Of a stretch of DNA of 64,000 nt, positions 7,487-17,485 are shown one piece after another. The DNA comes from Veillonella parvula (lineage in GTDB: Bacteria > Bacillota > Negativicutes > Veillonellales > Veillonellaceae). A model generated the notes under the pieces. It saw nothing but the letters and a program-made list of their open reading frames with translations, ran no database searches and was not told where the DNA came from. The position numbers and the translations under genes were made by a program. The stretch spans positions 62,001-126,000 of the forward strand of contig NZ_CP138632.1 in assembly GCF_036456085.1 (NCBI RefSeq), given 5' to 3'. Within the stretch, counting starts at the first letter, position 1. Every line of letters begins with the position of its first letter.

Positions 7487-9214
7487 ATGATTTCAGGCGC
7501 ACAGTATTTGGTAAAAGCCCTTCAAGAGGAGCAGGTAGAGTTTTTATTTAACTACCCTGGGGCCGCAACCATCGATATCATGGATGAATTATATAAACAA
7601 GATCAAGTAAAGGTTATTTTGCCTCGTCATGAACAAGCCTTAGCTCATGCTGCAGATGGCTATGCTCGGAGTACTGGTAAAGTAGGGGTGTGTATGGTAA
7701 CCTCCGGTCCAGGTGCTACAAATCTTGTGACTGGTATTGCCACAGCGTATGCAGATAGTGTGCCCCTCGTTTGTATTACTGGACAAGTTGATTTAGGCCT
7801 CATGGGCAATGATGCTTTTCAAGAGGTAGATACTGTTGGCATCGTCCGCAATATTTGTAAATATGCCGTTACTGTTCGTGACCGTAAAGATTTAGGTCGT
7901 ATTTTGAAAGAGGCCTTTTACATTGCTCGCACAGGTCGTCCAGGCCCTGTTGTAGTAGATATTCCTAAGAATATTCAGAAGGCTATGGGGTCAGATGAAT
8001 ATCCAACAGAGATTAATATTCGCGGTTACAAACCAAATACCACTGTTCACGTAGGTCAAGTTAAAAAGGCCTGTTCTATTATTAGTAAAGCTAAAAGGCC
8101 TCTATTCCTATTAGGCGGTGGGGTAAGTATTAGTGGGGCCAATGACCTTATGATGGAGTTGGTTGAAAAAACAGGGATTCCTGTTGTAACAACCTTGATG
8201 GGAAAAGGTGCTATTGATAGTCGTCATCCATTGTATCTTGGTAATGTAGGGATTCACGGTGGCTATGCGCCTAATGTAGCCATAACTGATTGTGATGTGA
8301 TGATTTCTATTGGTACCCGTTTTAACGACCGCATTACAGGCAAGTTAAGTACCTTTGCACAAGATTGTAAGATTATCCATATTGATGTAGATGCGGCGTC
8401 TATTTCTAAAAATATTAAGGTCGATATTCCAATCGTAGCAGATGCTAAATTGGCTATAGAAAAAATCTTAGAATATATTGAACCTCACGATCTTGGCAAC
8501 TGGCCAAAACAATTACAGCAACTTAAGGCAGAGCGCCCTGTCACTCAAGCTGACGAAGAGGGGTTAACACCTCAAACTGTTATCGAGTACATCAATCATC
8601 ATTATGAACATCCTATCGTTACAACCGATGTGGGTCAAAATCAATTGTGGACTACCCAGTTCCTTGATGTGAAAGGTCAATATCAAATGTTGACGTCTGG
8701 TGGCTTAGGGACTATGGGTTATGGTTTTCCTGCTGCATTAGGTGCGCAAATGGGAAATCCAGATAAGCGTGTATTTGCTATCTGTGGTGATGGTGGCGTG
8801 CAAATGAATATCCAAGAGTTTGCCACTGCTATGCACTACCGCTTGCCTGTGACGCTAATTATTTTAAATAATGGTTTCCTCGGAAATGTACGCCAATGGC
8901 AACAATTGTTCTACGACAAACGATATGCTTGTACAAATTTATTGATGGATGAAAGCTCTATTGTAACGCGTGATATTATTGATAATAATGAGTTTGAATA
9001 TGTTCCAAACTTTGTACAATTGGCAGAAGCTTATGGTGCTAAAGCTATGCGAATCACTAAGGTAGAGGACATCGAAAAAGGATTCCAATTGGCGGATACT
9101 TTCAAAGATGGACCAACCTTACTCGAGTTTATCATTCCAACAGAACTCAATGTGTTGCCAATGGTACCAGCAGGTAAGTCTTTAAGTGATATGTTGTTGA
9201 AGGATAAAAAATAG
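7487..9214 (+). CDS. ilvB: Acetolactate synthase, large catalytic subunit
   Basis: 575 residues. It makes acetolactate or acetohydroxybutyrate, the first common step of valine, leucine and isoleucine synthesis, with TPP, Mg and FAD. The N-terminal TPP domain has the catalytic glutamate in LPRHEQALAHAADGYAR. The C-terminal TPP-binding motif runs GDGGVQMN to LIILNN. The N-terminal YPGAATIDIMDEL is slightly unusual against the common YPGG. The ATG at 7487 follows AAGGAG; the open frame extends 49 codons upstream but without a ribosome-binding site or family similarity. The regulatory subunit gene follows 8 bases after the stop. The upstream leader has a small hairpin (GTACCA/TGGTAC near 7361-7380) but no clear T-box. 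Confidence 0.94.
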   Translation: MISGAQYLVKALQEEQVEFLFNYPGAATIDIMDELYKQDQVKVILPRHEQALAHAADGYARSTGKVGVCMVTSGPGATNLVTGIATAYADSVPLVCITGQVDLGLMGNDAFQEVDTVGIVRNICKYAVTVRDRKDLGRILKEAFYIARTGRPGPVVVDIPKNIQKAMGSDEYPTEINIRGYKPNTTVHVGQVKKACSIISKAKRPLFLLGGGVSISGANDLMMELVEKTGIPVVTTLMGKGAIDSRHPLYLGNVGIHGGYAPNVAITDCDVMISIGTRFNDRITGKLSTFAQDCKIIHIDVDAASISKNIKVDIPIVADAKLAIEKILEYIEPHDLGNWPKQLQQLKAERPVTQADEEGLTPQTVIEYINHHYEHPIVTTDVGQNQLWTTQFLDVKGQYQMLTSGGLGTMGYGFPAALGAQMGNPDKRVFAICGDGGVQMNIQEFATAMHYRLPVTLIILNNGFLGNVRQWQQLFYDKRYACTNLLMDESSIVTRDIIDNNEFEYVPNFVQLAEAYGAKAMRITKVEDIEKGFQLADTFKDGPTLLEFIIPTELNVLPMVPAGKSLSDMLLKDKK

Positions 9215-9222
9215 GAGGGGCT

Positions 9223-9735
9223 ATGGAAGTACATATGAAAAAACGTTGTATTTCAGCGTATGTAGAAAACCAAATCGGTGTACTAGCTAAGATTTCAGGC
9301 CTCTTCGCAGGCAAAAATTATAATCTTGATACATTGACTGTAGGGGAAACTGAAGATTCTACCATGTCTCGTATGACAATTGAGCTCACATGTGATGATT
9401 TGACATATGAACAAATTATTAAACAGCTTAATCGCAGTGTAGAGGTGATTAAGGTTATAGACTTTACAGACATGCCGATTACGAAAAAAGAATTACTATT
9501 TATCAAGGTCAATAGCTGTAAAGAAGCGGATAAACAAGAAATCTTCCGCATTGCCCAAACCTTTGATCTATTAGTTGTGGATTATAATCGTAAATCTGTA
9601 CTAGTACAATGTGTAAAGACCGTATCTAAAAATAATGACATGATTGCCTTATTTAAAGATATGTTCGTCAATCGTATTGAAGTTGTACGAGGTGGTAGCG
9701 TAGCTATCGAAGCATTATCTACACCTGATAGATAA
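9223..9735 (+). CDS. ilvN: Acetolactate synthase, small regulatory subunit
   Basis: 170 residues. It contains an N-terminal ACT domain (ISAYVENQIGVLAKISGLFA) and the C-terminal small-subunit domain (PITKKELLFIKV onward). It activates IlvB and gives valine feedback sensitivity. AGGAGG at 9213-9218 supports the ATG at 9223, though a second in-frame ATG follows at 9235. It is directly downstream of ilvB, and a strong terminator ends the two-gene operon. Confidence 0.93.
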   Translation: MEVHMKKRCISAYVENQIGVLAKISGLFAGKNYNLDTLTVGETEDSTMSRMTIELTCDDLTYEQIIKQLNRSVEVIKVIDFTDMPITKKELLFIKVNSCKEADKQEIFRIAQTFDLLVVDYNRKSVLVQCVKTVSKNNDMIALFKDMFVNRIEVVRGGSVAIEALSTPDR

Positions 9736-9765
9736 GGAGTGTACTCTAGCACTTTAAAAGCGATT

Positions 9766-9814
9766 TAGGTCTATTCAAATATATAATACATGTATTTGAA
9801 TAGACCTATTTTTT
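9766..9814 (+). terminator. Intrinsic terminator after ilvBN
   Basis: A 16-bp stem (TAGGTCTATTCAAATA with its complement) and TTTTTT. Confidence 0.9.
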
Positions 9815-9919
9815 GTGGCTTAAAGCGTGTACAACTTAATATGATATAATATGTATATCGAGCATTATTGATATAGAGACCTTGGTTGTATGCCAAAGTC
9901 TTTTTATATAGGAGGTACT

Positions 9920-10510
9920 ATGAGCTTATTAGATGATATTTTAGCCCATAATCGAGAATATGTAGAAGATCAAAATACAGGTTATGTAGATACAGATACA
10001 AAGTGTAGTAAAATGCCTAGTCGTGAAATGGCAATTGTTACATGTATGGATACACGTCTTGTTAACTTCTTAGAAGATTCCATGGATATTGGGCGCGGTG
10101 AAGCGAAAATCGTAAAGACAGCAGGTAACTGTATTACAGGTCCCTTTGATGGCGTTGTACGTAGTTTACTTGTTTGTGTTTATGAGCTAGGCGTTAACGA
10201 AATCTTTATCATTGGTCATCACGAATGTGGTATGGCAAAAACTACGGCAAAAGATCTAACAGAAAAAATGTTGGCTCGTGGTATTGCACCAGAAGCGATT
10301 CATATGGTCCGTAAAGAAATGGAACGCTGGGCTGATGGCTTTACACATCCTGCTGAAAATGTAGAGGATACAGTAGACGAATTGCGTATGAATCCTTTGA
10401 TTCCTAAAGATGTGCCTATTCACGGACTTATCTTCCATCCTAGAACGGGTGAAATCGAAGTCATTGTCAATGGCTATACACAAATGAAACAATATTACGA
10501 AAAGAATTAG
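9920..10510 (+). CDS. Beta-class carbonic anhydrase
   Basis: 196 residues. It interconverts CO2 and bicarbonate. The zinc site is visible: Cys42 with Asp44 and Arg46 in CMDTR, then His100 and Cys103 in GHHECGM. The ATG at 9920 follows GGAGG; an upstream in-frame start would include the ribosome-binding site. It probably supplies bicarbonate to carboxylating enzymes. The metallophosphoesterase gene follows after 6 bases, so both are likely co-transcribed. TATAAT at 9845-9850 could be the -10 box, though no clear -35 is seen. Confidence 0.9.
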   Translation: MSLLDDILAHNREYVEDQNTGYVDTDTKCSKMPSREMAIVTCMDTRLVNFLEDSMDIGRGEAKIVKTAGNCITGPFDGVVRSLLVCVYELGVNEIFIIGHHECGMAKTTAKDLTEKMLARGIAPEAIHMVRKEMERWADGFTHPAENVEDTVDELRMNPLIPKDVPIHGLIFHPRTGEIEVIVNGYTQMKQYYEKN

Positions 10511-10516
10511 AATTAT

Positions 10517-11839
10517 ATGAACAAAAAAAGATTAATTATATCCGTACTGACCATTATTGCCTTGGTCTGTGCTGTTGTAGGTGGATATGTCTATAAGGAT
10601 GCCATACAGAGTCGCATAACTAGAACGGCTGCTATTGTGAGTGGACAAGATATTAAGCCACTCCTAGATTCTGAAGGCCGTTATATTCGACAAATCGTAG
10701 CTCAAGATAACAGCACGAGTCGTACTATTATGTGGCAATCAGATAGCAGTGAAGCTGATGCGGTAATAGAGTATCGTCTTGTTGGATCCGATACGACTCA
10801 AACGATAAGAGCTACAGACAAAGCTTTTACCGATGATGGTAGTACTACCTATATCCATGAGGGTACATTAACTGGTTTGATGCCTAGTACTAAATACGAA
10901 TATCGAGTTGGTTATGGTAGTAATCGCCGTAGTGATTGGTACTCTCTGGAAACGGCTGGCGCCAGTGTGTATGATGTTCTTATCTATCCAGATTCTCAAT
11001 CTGGTGATTATTCTGCGTGGGAGCAGATTGTTAAGGATTCCGCACATCGCAATCCAAGGACAGCCCTGTATATTAGCATGGGGGACCTTGTAGATAATGG
11101 GGAACAAGACTATCAATGGCGCACTTGGTTGAATTCCATCAGACCATTGAGTGCTAATGTGCCGTTAGCAACGACCTTAGGCAATCATGAGATGTATACA
11201 TTAGATTGGAAAATGCGCGAGCCTTATGCATATTTGAATTACTTCGCAGTACCGCCTAATGGGAATGAAATATTTAATCGCCGTTATTATTCCTATGATT
11301 TTGGCGATGTGCATTACGTTGTATTAGATACGATGTTGTATGAAAGTAATCATGAGGATAATCATGATACTCATCATCCTGATTTGTACGATGTAGAGGT
11401 TCAGTGGCTACGTCAAGATTTAGCAGCTAATACTAAAAAGTGGACTGTAGTCCTCATGCATCGTGATCCATTCCGATATGCCTTTGACCGACCAGGTGCA
11501 AGTCGCGATGTAGGTTTCGATGATGAGGGCGTATTATTTATGCCTATCTTCGATGAGTTTAATGTAGACTTAGTTTTATCTGCTCATTTACATACATACC
11601 GCAACCGTGGCCATGTACGAAACTTTGATCGAGACCCATCTGGTCCACTATATATCCTTACAGGTATAGCTGGTGATGCACGACGTCCTAAGTGGAAGCA
11701 ACATCCCTTAGATGTATATGTAGCACCTCAGCCTGAAACGAATAATTATATGTCTATGACCGTAACACCAAATAAGCTGATTGTAAAATCATTTTTACCT
11801 GATGGTACTCAGCTTGACGAATCAGTCATTGAAAAATAA
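10517..11839 (+). CDS. Membrane-anchored or exported metallophosphoesterase, purple-acid-phosphatase-like
   Basis: 440 residues. An N-terminal hydrophobic segment (about residues 5-27) acts as signal or anchor. A fibronectin-like domain (TSRTIMWQSD to KYEYRVGYG) comes before the calcineurin-like domain, as in purple acid phosphatases. Metal-ligand motifs are GDLVDNG, LGNHEMY, VLMHRDPF and SAHLHTYRNRG. The first motif reads YPDSQSGD rather than the usual GDxG. It probably hydrolyses phosphoesters in the cell envelope. The ATG is 6 bases after the carbonic anhydrase stop, with only a weak ribosome-binding site. A terminator closes the pair. Confidence 0.84.
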   Translation: MNKKRLIISVLTIIALVCAVVGGYVYKDAIQSRITRTAAIVSGQDIKPLLDSEGRYIRQIVAQDNSTSRTIMWQSDSSEADAVIEYRLVGSDTTQTIRATDKAFTDDGSTTYIHEGTLTGLMPSTKYEYRVGYGSNRRSDWYSLETAGASVYDVLIYPDSQSGDYSAWEQIVKDSAHRNPRTALYISMGDLVDNGEQDYQWRTWLNSIRPLSANVPLATTLGNHEMYTLDWKMREPYAYLNYFAVPPNGNEIFNRRYYSYDFGDVHYVVLDTMLYESNHEDNHDTHHPDLYDVEVQWLRQDLAANTKKWTVVLMHRDPFRYAFDRPGASRDVGFDDEGVLFMPIFDEFNVDLVLSAHLHTYRNRGHVRNFDRDPSGPLYILTGIAGDARRPKWKQHPLDVYVAPQPETNNYMSMTVTPNKLIVKSFLPDGTQLDESVIEK

Positions 11840-11842
11840 GAG

Positions 11843-11874
11843 AAAGACACCTCCTTTGGGAGGTGTCTTTTTTG
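11843..11874 (+). terminator. Intrinsic terminator after the metallophosphoesterase gene
   Basis: A 12-bp perfect stem (AAAGACACCTCC with GGAGGTGTCTTT) and TTTTT. Confidence 0.92.
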
Positions 11875-11956
11875 TCTAATAAAAAGCATTAAGCATTTAT
11901 GAGTAAAGTTAATGTACAATATAACAAATAAAAATACGAAAAATACGTATAAAAAC

Positions 11957-11985
11957 TTGCTTATTATAAAATGTAGTATTATAAT
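11957..11985 (+). promoter_or_regulatory. Promoter of the arginine cluster
   Basis: -35 TTGCTT, exactly 17 bp, -10 TATAAT. The start site would lie about 65 bases before the amidohydrolase ATG. Confidence 0.65.
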
Positions 11986-12015
11986 ACGTACATAGATTAT
12001 AAAAATACGCTAAAT

Positions 12016-12032
12016 ATGTATAAATTATGCAT
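12016..12032. promoter_or_regulatory. Palindrome before the arginine cluster, candidate ArgR operator
   Basis: ATGTATAAATTATGCAT is a near-perfect 17-bp palindrome between the promoter and the ribosome-binding site. The form TGNATAA-N-TTATNCA resembles ARG boxes. Related AT-rich words (ATACGTATAAAA, GTGTATAAAG) flank it. Assignment to ArgR is inference. Confidence 0.4.
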
Positions 12033-12056
12033 ATAGTGTATAAAGGAGATAGAGTA

Positions 12057-13241
12057 ATGAATGCATTACAAGACTTAATAAAAACTTATGCCTCCCAATA
12101 TAAAGAACAAGTTGTGGAATGGCGTCGACATATTCACAGTCATCCAGAATTGTCGGGTGAAGAAAAAAATACATCTTTATTTATTCAAAAGGTGCTTGGT
12201 GAACTAGAAATTCCCTTTGTAAACGATGTTTCCGATTATGCTGTTATCGGTAAGATAGAAGGTGCTCATACAGGCCCTGTTATTGCATTGCGTGCCGATA
12301 TGGATGCATTACCCATACATGAAATAACAGGCTTGCCCTTTGCTTCACAAAATGAAGGCGTTATGCATGCTTGTGGTCATGATAGCCACATGGCAATCTT
12401 GCTTGGTGCAGCAGCGATTTTACAGTCTATTAAAGATCAATTGCACGGCACTGTAAAACTTGTATTCCAGCCTTCCGAAGAGGAAGCATTATTCCCAGGA
12501 GCACAAGGTATTGTAGATAGCGGTATCCTTGATGACGTAGATGAAATATATGGACTTCATGTATGGCCACAATTACCCGTTGGCACTGTAGGTCTAAAAA
12601 AAGGTAATTTGATGGCTGCATCAGATCACTTCCTTGTACATATTAAGGGCAAATCAACCCATGGTGCGGAGCCTCACAATGGGATTGATGCTATTGTAGC
12701 CGCAGCGAACTGGATTGTAAATGTGGAGTCTATGGTAGCTCGTGAAACGAATCCTATGGAAAATCTTGTATGTACCATAGGTGTTATAAATGGCGGTGAT
12801 CGATACAATGTAGGCTGTGGCGATGTATATCTAGAAGGTACATGTCGTACCTATGAACCAGAGAAACGTGATTATATTGAGCGACGATTAGGTGAAAGTT
12901 TACAGGCCCTCGATGTGATGTTTAAAACGGAAAGCACTTTGGATTATAAAAGGGGACATGGTGCAACTATCAATAATCCAGAGGCCATTGATTATGCCAC
13001 ATCCATTGTAGAGAAATATCTTGGTAAAGACGCAGTGGTACATCCTGAGTTCCCATCTATGGCAGCAGAAGACTTCTCCGCCTATCTTCATAAAATCAAA
13101 GGTGCGTTCCTTTGGTTAGGCACTGGCTTTGAAGGCAATCCGGCCTTACATAATGAGGCTTTCACCATCGATGAAAGCATCCTCGAACCTAGTATAACAA
13201 TGATGGCAGCTATTGCCGCCGAATATTTACAAGAAAAGTAG
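12057..13241 (+). CDS. M20-family amidohydrolase (N-acyl-amino-acid hydrolase type)
   Basis: 394 residues. Metal-binding motifs RADMDALPI, HACGHDSHMAI and QPSEEEALFPGA, and the distal histidine region in NPALHNEAF, mark the M20D group that includes hippurate and N-acyl-amino-acid hydrolases. The ATG at 12057 follows AAAGGAGA. The gene opens the arginine cluster with argF 31 bases downstream, and a second family member closes it at 17979-19157. No classical argE or argJ was found here, so one of the two may remove the acetyl group from N-acetylornithine; that role is inferred from position only. Other N-acyl substrates are equally possible. Confidence 0.86.
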   Translation: MNALQDLIKTYASQYKEQVVEWRRHIHSHPELSGEEKNTSLFIQKVLGELEIPFVNDVSDYAVIGKIEGAHTGPVIALRADMDALPIHEITGLPFASQNEGVMHACGHDSHMAILLGAAAILQSIKDQLHGTVKLVFQPSEEEALFPGAQGIVDSGILDDVDEIYGLHVWPQLPVGTVGLKKGNLMAASDHFLVHIKGKSTHGAEPHNGIDAIVAAANWIVNVESMVARETNPMENLVCTIGVINGGDRYNVGCGDVYLEGTCRTYEPEKRDYIERRLGESLQALDVMFKTESTLDYKRGHGATINNPEAIDYATSIVEKYLGKDAVVHPEFPSMAAEDFSAYLHKIKGAFLWLGTGFEGNPALHNEAFTIDESILEPSITMMAAIAAEYLQEK

Positions 13242-13272
13242 TTAAACACATAGTTTGAAATAAGAGGTTATC

Positions 13273-14283
13273 ATGAAAAGTTTACAACATACATCATTTA
13301 AAACAATGCTTCAATATACACCAGAGGAAATTAAATACTTTTTAGATTTAGCAGCTAAATTAAAAGCAGATAAAAAAGCGGGTAAGGAAATTAAAACATT
13401 AGAAGGTAAAAACTTTGTTCTAATTTTTGAAAAAGACTCAACGCGGACCCGCTGTGCTTTTGAGGTAGGGGCAGCTGACCAAGGTGCTTTTACAACATAT
13501 CTTGGTCCTACAGGTTCTCAAATGAATAAGAAAGAATCCTTAAAGGACACGGCTCGTGTTCTCGGTTCCATGTATGATGCCATCGAGTTTAGAGGCTTTG
13601 ACCAAAAGGACGTAGATACATTGGAGGAATACTCTGGTGTGCCAGTTTGGAATGGGCTTACCGATATGGATCATCCTACACAAACATTAGCCAATTTCTT
13701 AACACTTCAAGAAAATATCGACAAACCGTTGAATGAAATTTCTTTTGCCTATGTAGGTCATGGTCAATCTAATATGTGCAATGCTTTGATGAGTGGTGCC
13801 GTTAAAATGGGGATGGATTTCAGACTTATTGGTCCTAAACAATACTGGCCAGCTGGTCCATTCTACGAAGAGTGCTTAAAGGTGGCTAAAGAAACAGGTG
13901 CTACTATCACTTGTACAGATGATGTAGCTGAAGGTGTTAAAGGCTTAGATGTCATTTACACTGGTGTGTGGGTAACGATGGGCGATACTTACGATATGTG
14001 GGAGGAACGTATCAATACATTTAAACCGTTCCAAGTAAATGCAGAAATGATGGCATTAACTGGTAATCCCAATACTAAGTTCTGTCACTGTTTACCTGCG
14101 TTCCACAACACAGAAACACAAGTAGGTAAAGATATTTATGAACGGTTTGGCATGGATGGCATTGAGGTAACCGAAGAGGTATTCGAAGGTCCAAACTCAT
14201 TGGCGTTCCAAGAAGCAGAAAATCGTCTCCACACGATTAAGGCAGTTATGGTTGCTACCTTTGGAAATTATCCATTGAAATAA
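13273..14283 (+). CDS. argF: Ornithine carbamoyltransferase
   Basis: 336 residues, normal length. It makes citrulline from ornithine and carbamoyl phosphate. The carbamoyl-phosphate motif [11 protein letters not shown], the DHPTQ motif and the ornithine motif [10 protein letters not shown] are all present. The position before argC-argB-argD supports a biosynthetic role, although catabolic enzymes share these motifs. A modest ribosome-binding site (AAGAGG) precedes the ATG. About 110 bases separate it from argC, which may contain a separate promoter. Confidence 0.94.
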   Translation: MKSLQHTSFKTMLQYTPEEIKYFLDLAAKLKADKKAGKEIKTLEGKNFVLIFEKDSTRTRCAFEVGAADQGAFTTYLGPTGSQMNKKESLKDTARVLGSMYDAIEFRGFDQKDVDTLEEYSGVPVWNGLTDMDHPTQTLANFLTLQENIDKPLNEISFAYVGHGQSNMCNALMSGAVKMGMDFRLIGPKQYWPAGPFYEECLKVAKETGATITCTDDVAEGVKGLDVIYTGVWVTMGDTYDMWEERINTFKPFQVNAEMMALTGNPNTKFCHCLPAFHNTETQVGKDIYERFGMDGIEVTEEVFEGPNSLAFQEAENRLHTIKAVMVATFGNYPLK

Positions 14284-14393
14284 GTTCATCTTCCTAAATG
14301 GTGATGTATGGTATCGTTTGTTTTCTATTTATATTGGATAAAGGGCTATATAAATAGGTGTGAGTCACCAATAGGTGAGAATTGAGGTTTATT

Positions 14394-15344
14394 ATGACAC
14401 CCCATAGAGTATTTATTGTCGGTCATGAAGGCACAACGGGTCTTAGAATTCATGAACGATTATCCGATCGAAAAGATATAGAACTCTTAGCGACTGCTGA
14501 TGAGGATCGCAAAAATGTAGAGGCCATTAAAGTGGTTGCAAAAAAGGCAGACATCGTATTTCTTTGTTTACCTGATGCGGCATCTAAAGATATTATGGCG
14601 GTTATCGGTGACTTGCCGTGCAAGGTAATCGATACATCTACTGCTTTTAGAACTGATTCTGATTGGGCCTATGGTTTCCCAGAGCTTGGTACTAATTATA
14701 AGACAGCTATTGCTACTAAAAAACATATTGCAAATCCTGGCTGTCATGCAAGTGGTATGATAGCTTGCATAGCACCTCTTGTAAAAGAAGGGCTCGTGCC
14801 AGCGGATTATCCTTTCACTATTACATCCTTAACAGGCTATAGCGGTGGTGGTAAGAAGATGATTGGCCAATATGAAAGTAGTCCTAAGGACTATTTCCTT
14901 TATGCGCCTCGTCAATATGGGCTTGGCCAAGAACATAAACATTTACCCGAAGTACAACATGTATGCGGCCTTAGTGAAGCTCCAATTTTTATGCCAATTG
15001 TTGATGATTACTACTCTGGAATGGAGGTTACCGTAGGTATTCATAGTCGTTTATGTCATAAACCTGTTTGTATTGATAAGGTACAACAAACGTTAGAATA
15101 CTTTTACAAAGATAGTACAATCGTTACGGTTGCACCATTTACTGAAAATAGCAATAGCGGTATGTTAAACGCTAATCAATTGAGCAATACGGACAGTATG
15201 AAAATCTATGTCACTGGTAACGATGAACGCATCATGGTTCACGCCATTTTCGATAATTTAGGTAAAGGTGCATCGGGTGCCGCCGTTCAATGTATGAATA
15301 TTGCATTGGGGTTACCAGAGGATACTGGTTTAGTATTAGGTTAG
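14394..15344 (+). CDS. argC: N-acetyl-gamma-glutamyl-phosphate reductase, type 2
   Basis: 316 residues, the short type 2 form. It reduces N-acetylglutamyl phosphate to the semialdehyde with NADPH. The N-terminal dinucleotide-binding region is VFIVGHEGTTGLRIHERL and the catalytic cysteine is in NPGCHASGM. The ATG at 14394 follows TTGAGG; the open frame could begin at a TTG four codons earlier, but that would overlap the ribosome-binding site. argB follows 10 bases after the stop. Confidence 0.93.
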   Translation: MTPHRVFIVGHEGTTGLRIHERLSDRKDIELLATADEDRKNVEAIKVVAKKADIVFLCLPDAASKDIMAVIGDLPCKVIDTSTAFRTDSDWAYGFPELGTNYKTAIATKKHIANPGCHASGMIACIAPLVKEGLVPADYPFTITSLTGYSGGGKKMIGQYESSPKDYFLYAPRQYGLGQEHKHLPEVQHVCGLSEAPIFMPIVDDYYSGMEVTVGIHSRLCHKPVCIDKVQQTLEYFYKDSTIVTVAPFTENSNSGMLNANQLSNTDSMKIYVTGNDERIMVHAIFDNLGKGASGAAVQCMNIALGLPEDTGLVLG

Positions 15345-15354
15345 AGAGGAATCT

Positions 15355-16212
15355 ATGAAGAATGTAACAAATGCAATGCGGGCGCATATCTTAACGGCGG
15401 CCGTTCCATATATAAAACAATACACAGACCAGTACGTTGTCGTTAAATACGGTGGCAATGCCATGGTGGATGAAGAGTTAAAGAAATCTGTCATGAAGGA
15501 TTTACTATTACTTCAATTAGTGGGGGTAAAAGTAGTCCTCGTTCATGGTGGTGGTCCAGCTATTAATAGTACCTTAGAGGCGATGCAAATTAAATCACAT
15601 TTTGCTAATGGTCTACGCGTTACCGATGAAGCAACGATGGATGTTGTACAAATGGTGCTAGCCGGCAAGGTGAATAAAGGGCTCGTGGCGGATTTAACGG
15701 ATCTTGGTGGCAAAGCTGTTGGCCTTTGTGGTGTAGATGGCAACATGATTCAAGTTCATAAACAAAACGAAGAACTTGGTTATGTAGGTTATATTGATAC
15801 CATTGATACGAGTATTATCCATGACGTAATTAGCCGTGGCTATATTCCGGTTATTTCTTCTATCGGCATGGGAGCCGATGGCAAGACATATAATATTAAT
15901 GCTGATACGGTAGCCGCGAAAATTGCGGGCGCTCTCAAGGCGGAAACCATGGTGGCTATGACTAATATTGATGGTGTACTGCGAGATGTGCATGATCCAG
16001 ATTCTTTAATTTCTAAAATTACAATGGCCGAGGCAGCTCAGTTAAAAGCGGATGGCGTCATTGCAGGCGGTATGATTCCAAAGGTAGATTGCTGCTTAGA
16101 GGCCATAGAAGCAGGGGCACAAAAGGTATTCATCATTAATGGTGAAATTCCACATGCCATTCTTATCGAGTTATTAACCGATGAAGGCCTTGGTACAATG
16201 TTTGTTGCTTAA
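15355..16212 (+). CDS. argB: Acetylglutamate kinase
   Basis: 285 residues. It phosphorylates N-acetylglutamate, the second step of arginine synthesis. Amino-acid-kinase motifs are VVKYGGNAMVD, VLVHGGGPAIN and INADTVAAKIAGAL. The ATG follows AGAGGAAT. It sits between argC and argD and is almost certainly co-transcribed with them. An N-terminal helix before the kinase core (AMRAHILTAAVPYIKQY) is the type seen in arginine-inhibited hexameric enzymes, so feedback inhibition is plausible. Confidence 0.95.
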   Translation: MKNVTNAMRAHILTAAVPYIKQYTDQYVVVKYGGNAMVDEELKKSVMKDLLLLQLVGVKVVLVHGGGPAINSTLEAMQIKSHFANGLRVTDEATMDVVQMVLAGKVNKGLVADLTDLGGKAVGLCGVDGNMIQVHKQNEELGYVGYIDTIDTSIIHDVISRGYIPVISSIGMGADGKTYNINADTVAAKIAGALKAETMVAMTNIDGVLRDVHDPDSLISKITMAEAAQLKADGVIAGGMIPKVDCCLEAIEAGAQKVFIINGEIPHAILIELLTDEGLGTMFVA

Positions 16213-16297
16213 TATAGTAAACATAATACTGGTAATCATCTATTGGGTATCTTTTACATAGATAGACGACGGCATGACCGTACATTTGGAGGATATA

Positions 16298-17485
16298 ATG
16301 AGTAATGCAATCGATTTTGAACAACAAGATAAAGAATATATAGCCAATACGTATGGTCGGTTCAACGTATGCTTTGAAAAAGGAAAAGGTTCTCTCTTGT
16401 GGGACGTAGATGGTAAAGAGTACATCGACCTTGGTTCTGGTATTGGCGTAACCGCTTTTGGCGTTGATGATGATGAGTGGACTGAGGCTGTTACTAAGCA
16501 GTCTCATGCATTGAATCATATTTCTAATTTATACTATTCCTTGCCACAAATTGAGCTAGCGAAACAGCTCTGTGCGAAAACGGGGATGAAAAAGGTATTT
16601 TTTTCTAACTCTGGTGCGGAGTCTAACGAATGTGCGATTAAGGCAGCGCGTAAATATAGCCATGACAAATACGGCGAAGGGCGTCATATAATTGTTACCT
16701 TAGTCAATAGTTTCCACGGTCGTACTATTACCACCTTGTCCGCGACAGGACAAGATGTATTCCATCAACATTTCTTCCCATTTACGGAAGGCTTTATTTA
16801 TACCCCAGCCAATGATATTGATGCGGCTTTGAAAGCCCTTGCTAATCCAGCTGTTTGTGCCATCATGATGGAACCTATTCAAGGTGAAGGTGGTGTTATG
16901 CCATTAGATAAGGAGTTTGTCCAAAGCGTAACAAAATATGCTCATGAACACGATCAACTGGTACTCATCGATGAGGTACAAACTGGTAATGGTCGGACTG
17001 GCAGCTTATATGCATACCAACAATTTGGTATCGAACCAGATGTGGTATCTACTGCAAAAGGTTTGGCCGGAGGTCTACCCATGGGTGCCACCTTATTCAA
17101 TGAAAAGATGCAATATGTATTAAATGCTGGTGCTCATGCTACTACTTTTGGAGGTAATCCAATCTGCGCAGCTGCAGGTAATACTATTATTAGCCGGTTA
17201 ACTCCTGAACTCCTTGACTCTGTAAAAGCAAAAGGGGAATATGTAAAGGCTACCTTAACTGGTAAAACTGGCATTCTTGGTGTTAGCGGTATGGGCCTTA
17301 TGCTTGGCATTGAAACTACGGTTGATGCTAAAGCTGTTATAGCTAAATGTCTTGAGAAAGGTGTAGTATGCTTATCTGCTAAAAATAAGGTGCGTCTTTT
17401 ACCAGCTCTTAATATTCCGCAAGAACAATTAGAAAAAGCTATTGCTATTTTAGCTGATGTAATTGAAGAATTAGCGGCACAGTAA
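16298..17485 (+). CDS. argD: Acetylornithine aminotransferase
   Basis: 395 residues. A class III PLP aminotransferase forming N-acetylornithine from the semialdehyde and glutamate. Visible motifs: NSGAESNECAIKAARK, the LIDEVQTGNGRTG aspartate that contacts PLP, and STAKGLAGGLPMGA with the Schiff-base lysine. The ATG at 16298 follows TTGGAGGA; an in-frame upstream ATG at 16274 has no ribosome-binding site. Its place after argB makes ArgD the best name. The gene is followed by a small separate unit with its own leader. Confidence 0.93.
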   Translation: MSNAIDFEQQDKEYIANTYGRFNVCFEKGKGSLLWDVDGKEYIDLGSGIGVTAFGVDDDEWTEAVTKQSHALNHISNLYYSLPQIELAKQLCAKTGMKKVFFSNSGAESNECAIKAARKYSHDKYGEGRHIIVTLVNSFHGRTITTLSATGQDVFHQHFFPFTEGFIYTPANDIDAALKALANPAVCAIMMEPIQGEGGVMPLDKEFVQSVTKYAHEHDQLVLIDEVQTGNGRTGSLYAYQQFGIEPDVVSTAKGLAGGLPMGATLFNEKMQYVLNAGAHATTFGGNPICAAAGNTIISRLTPELLDSVKAKGEYVKATLTGKTGILGVSGMGLMLGIETTVDAKAVIAKCLEKGVVCLSAKNKVRLLPALNIPQEQLEKAIAILADVIEELAAQ

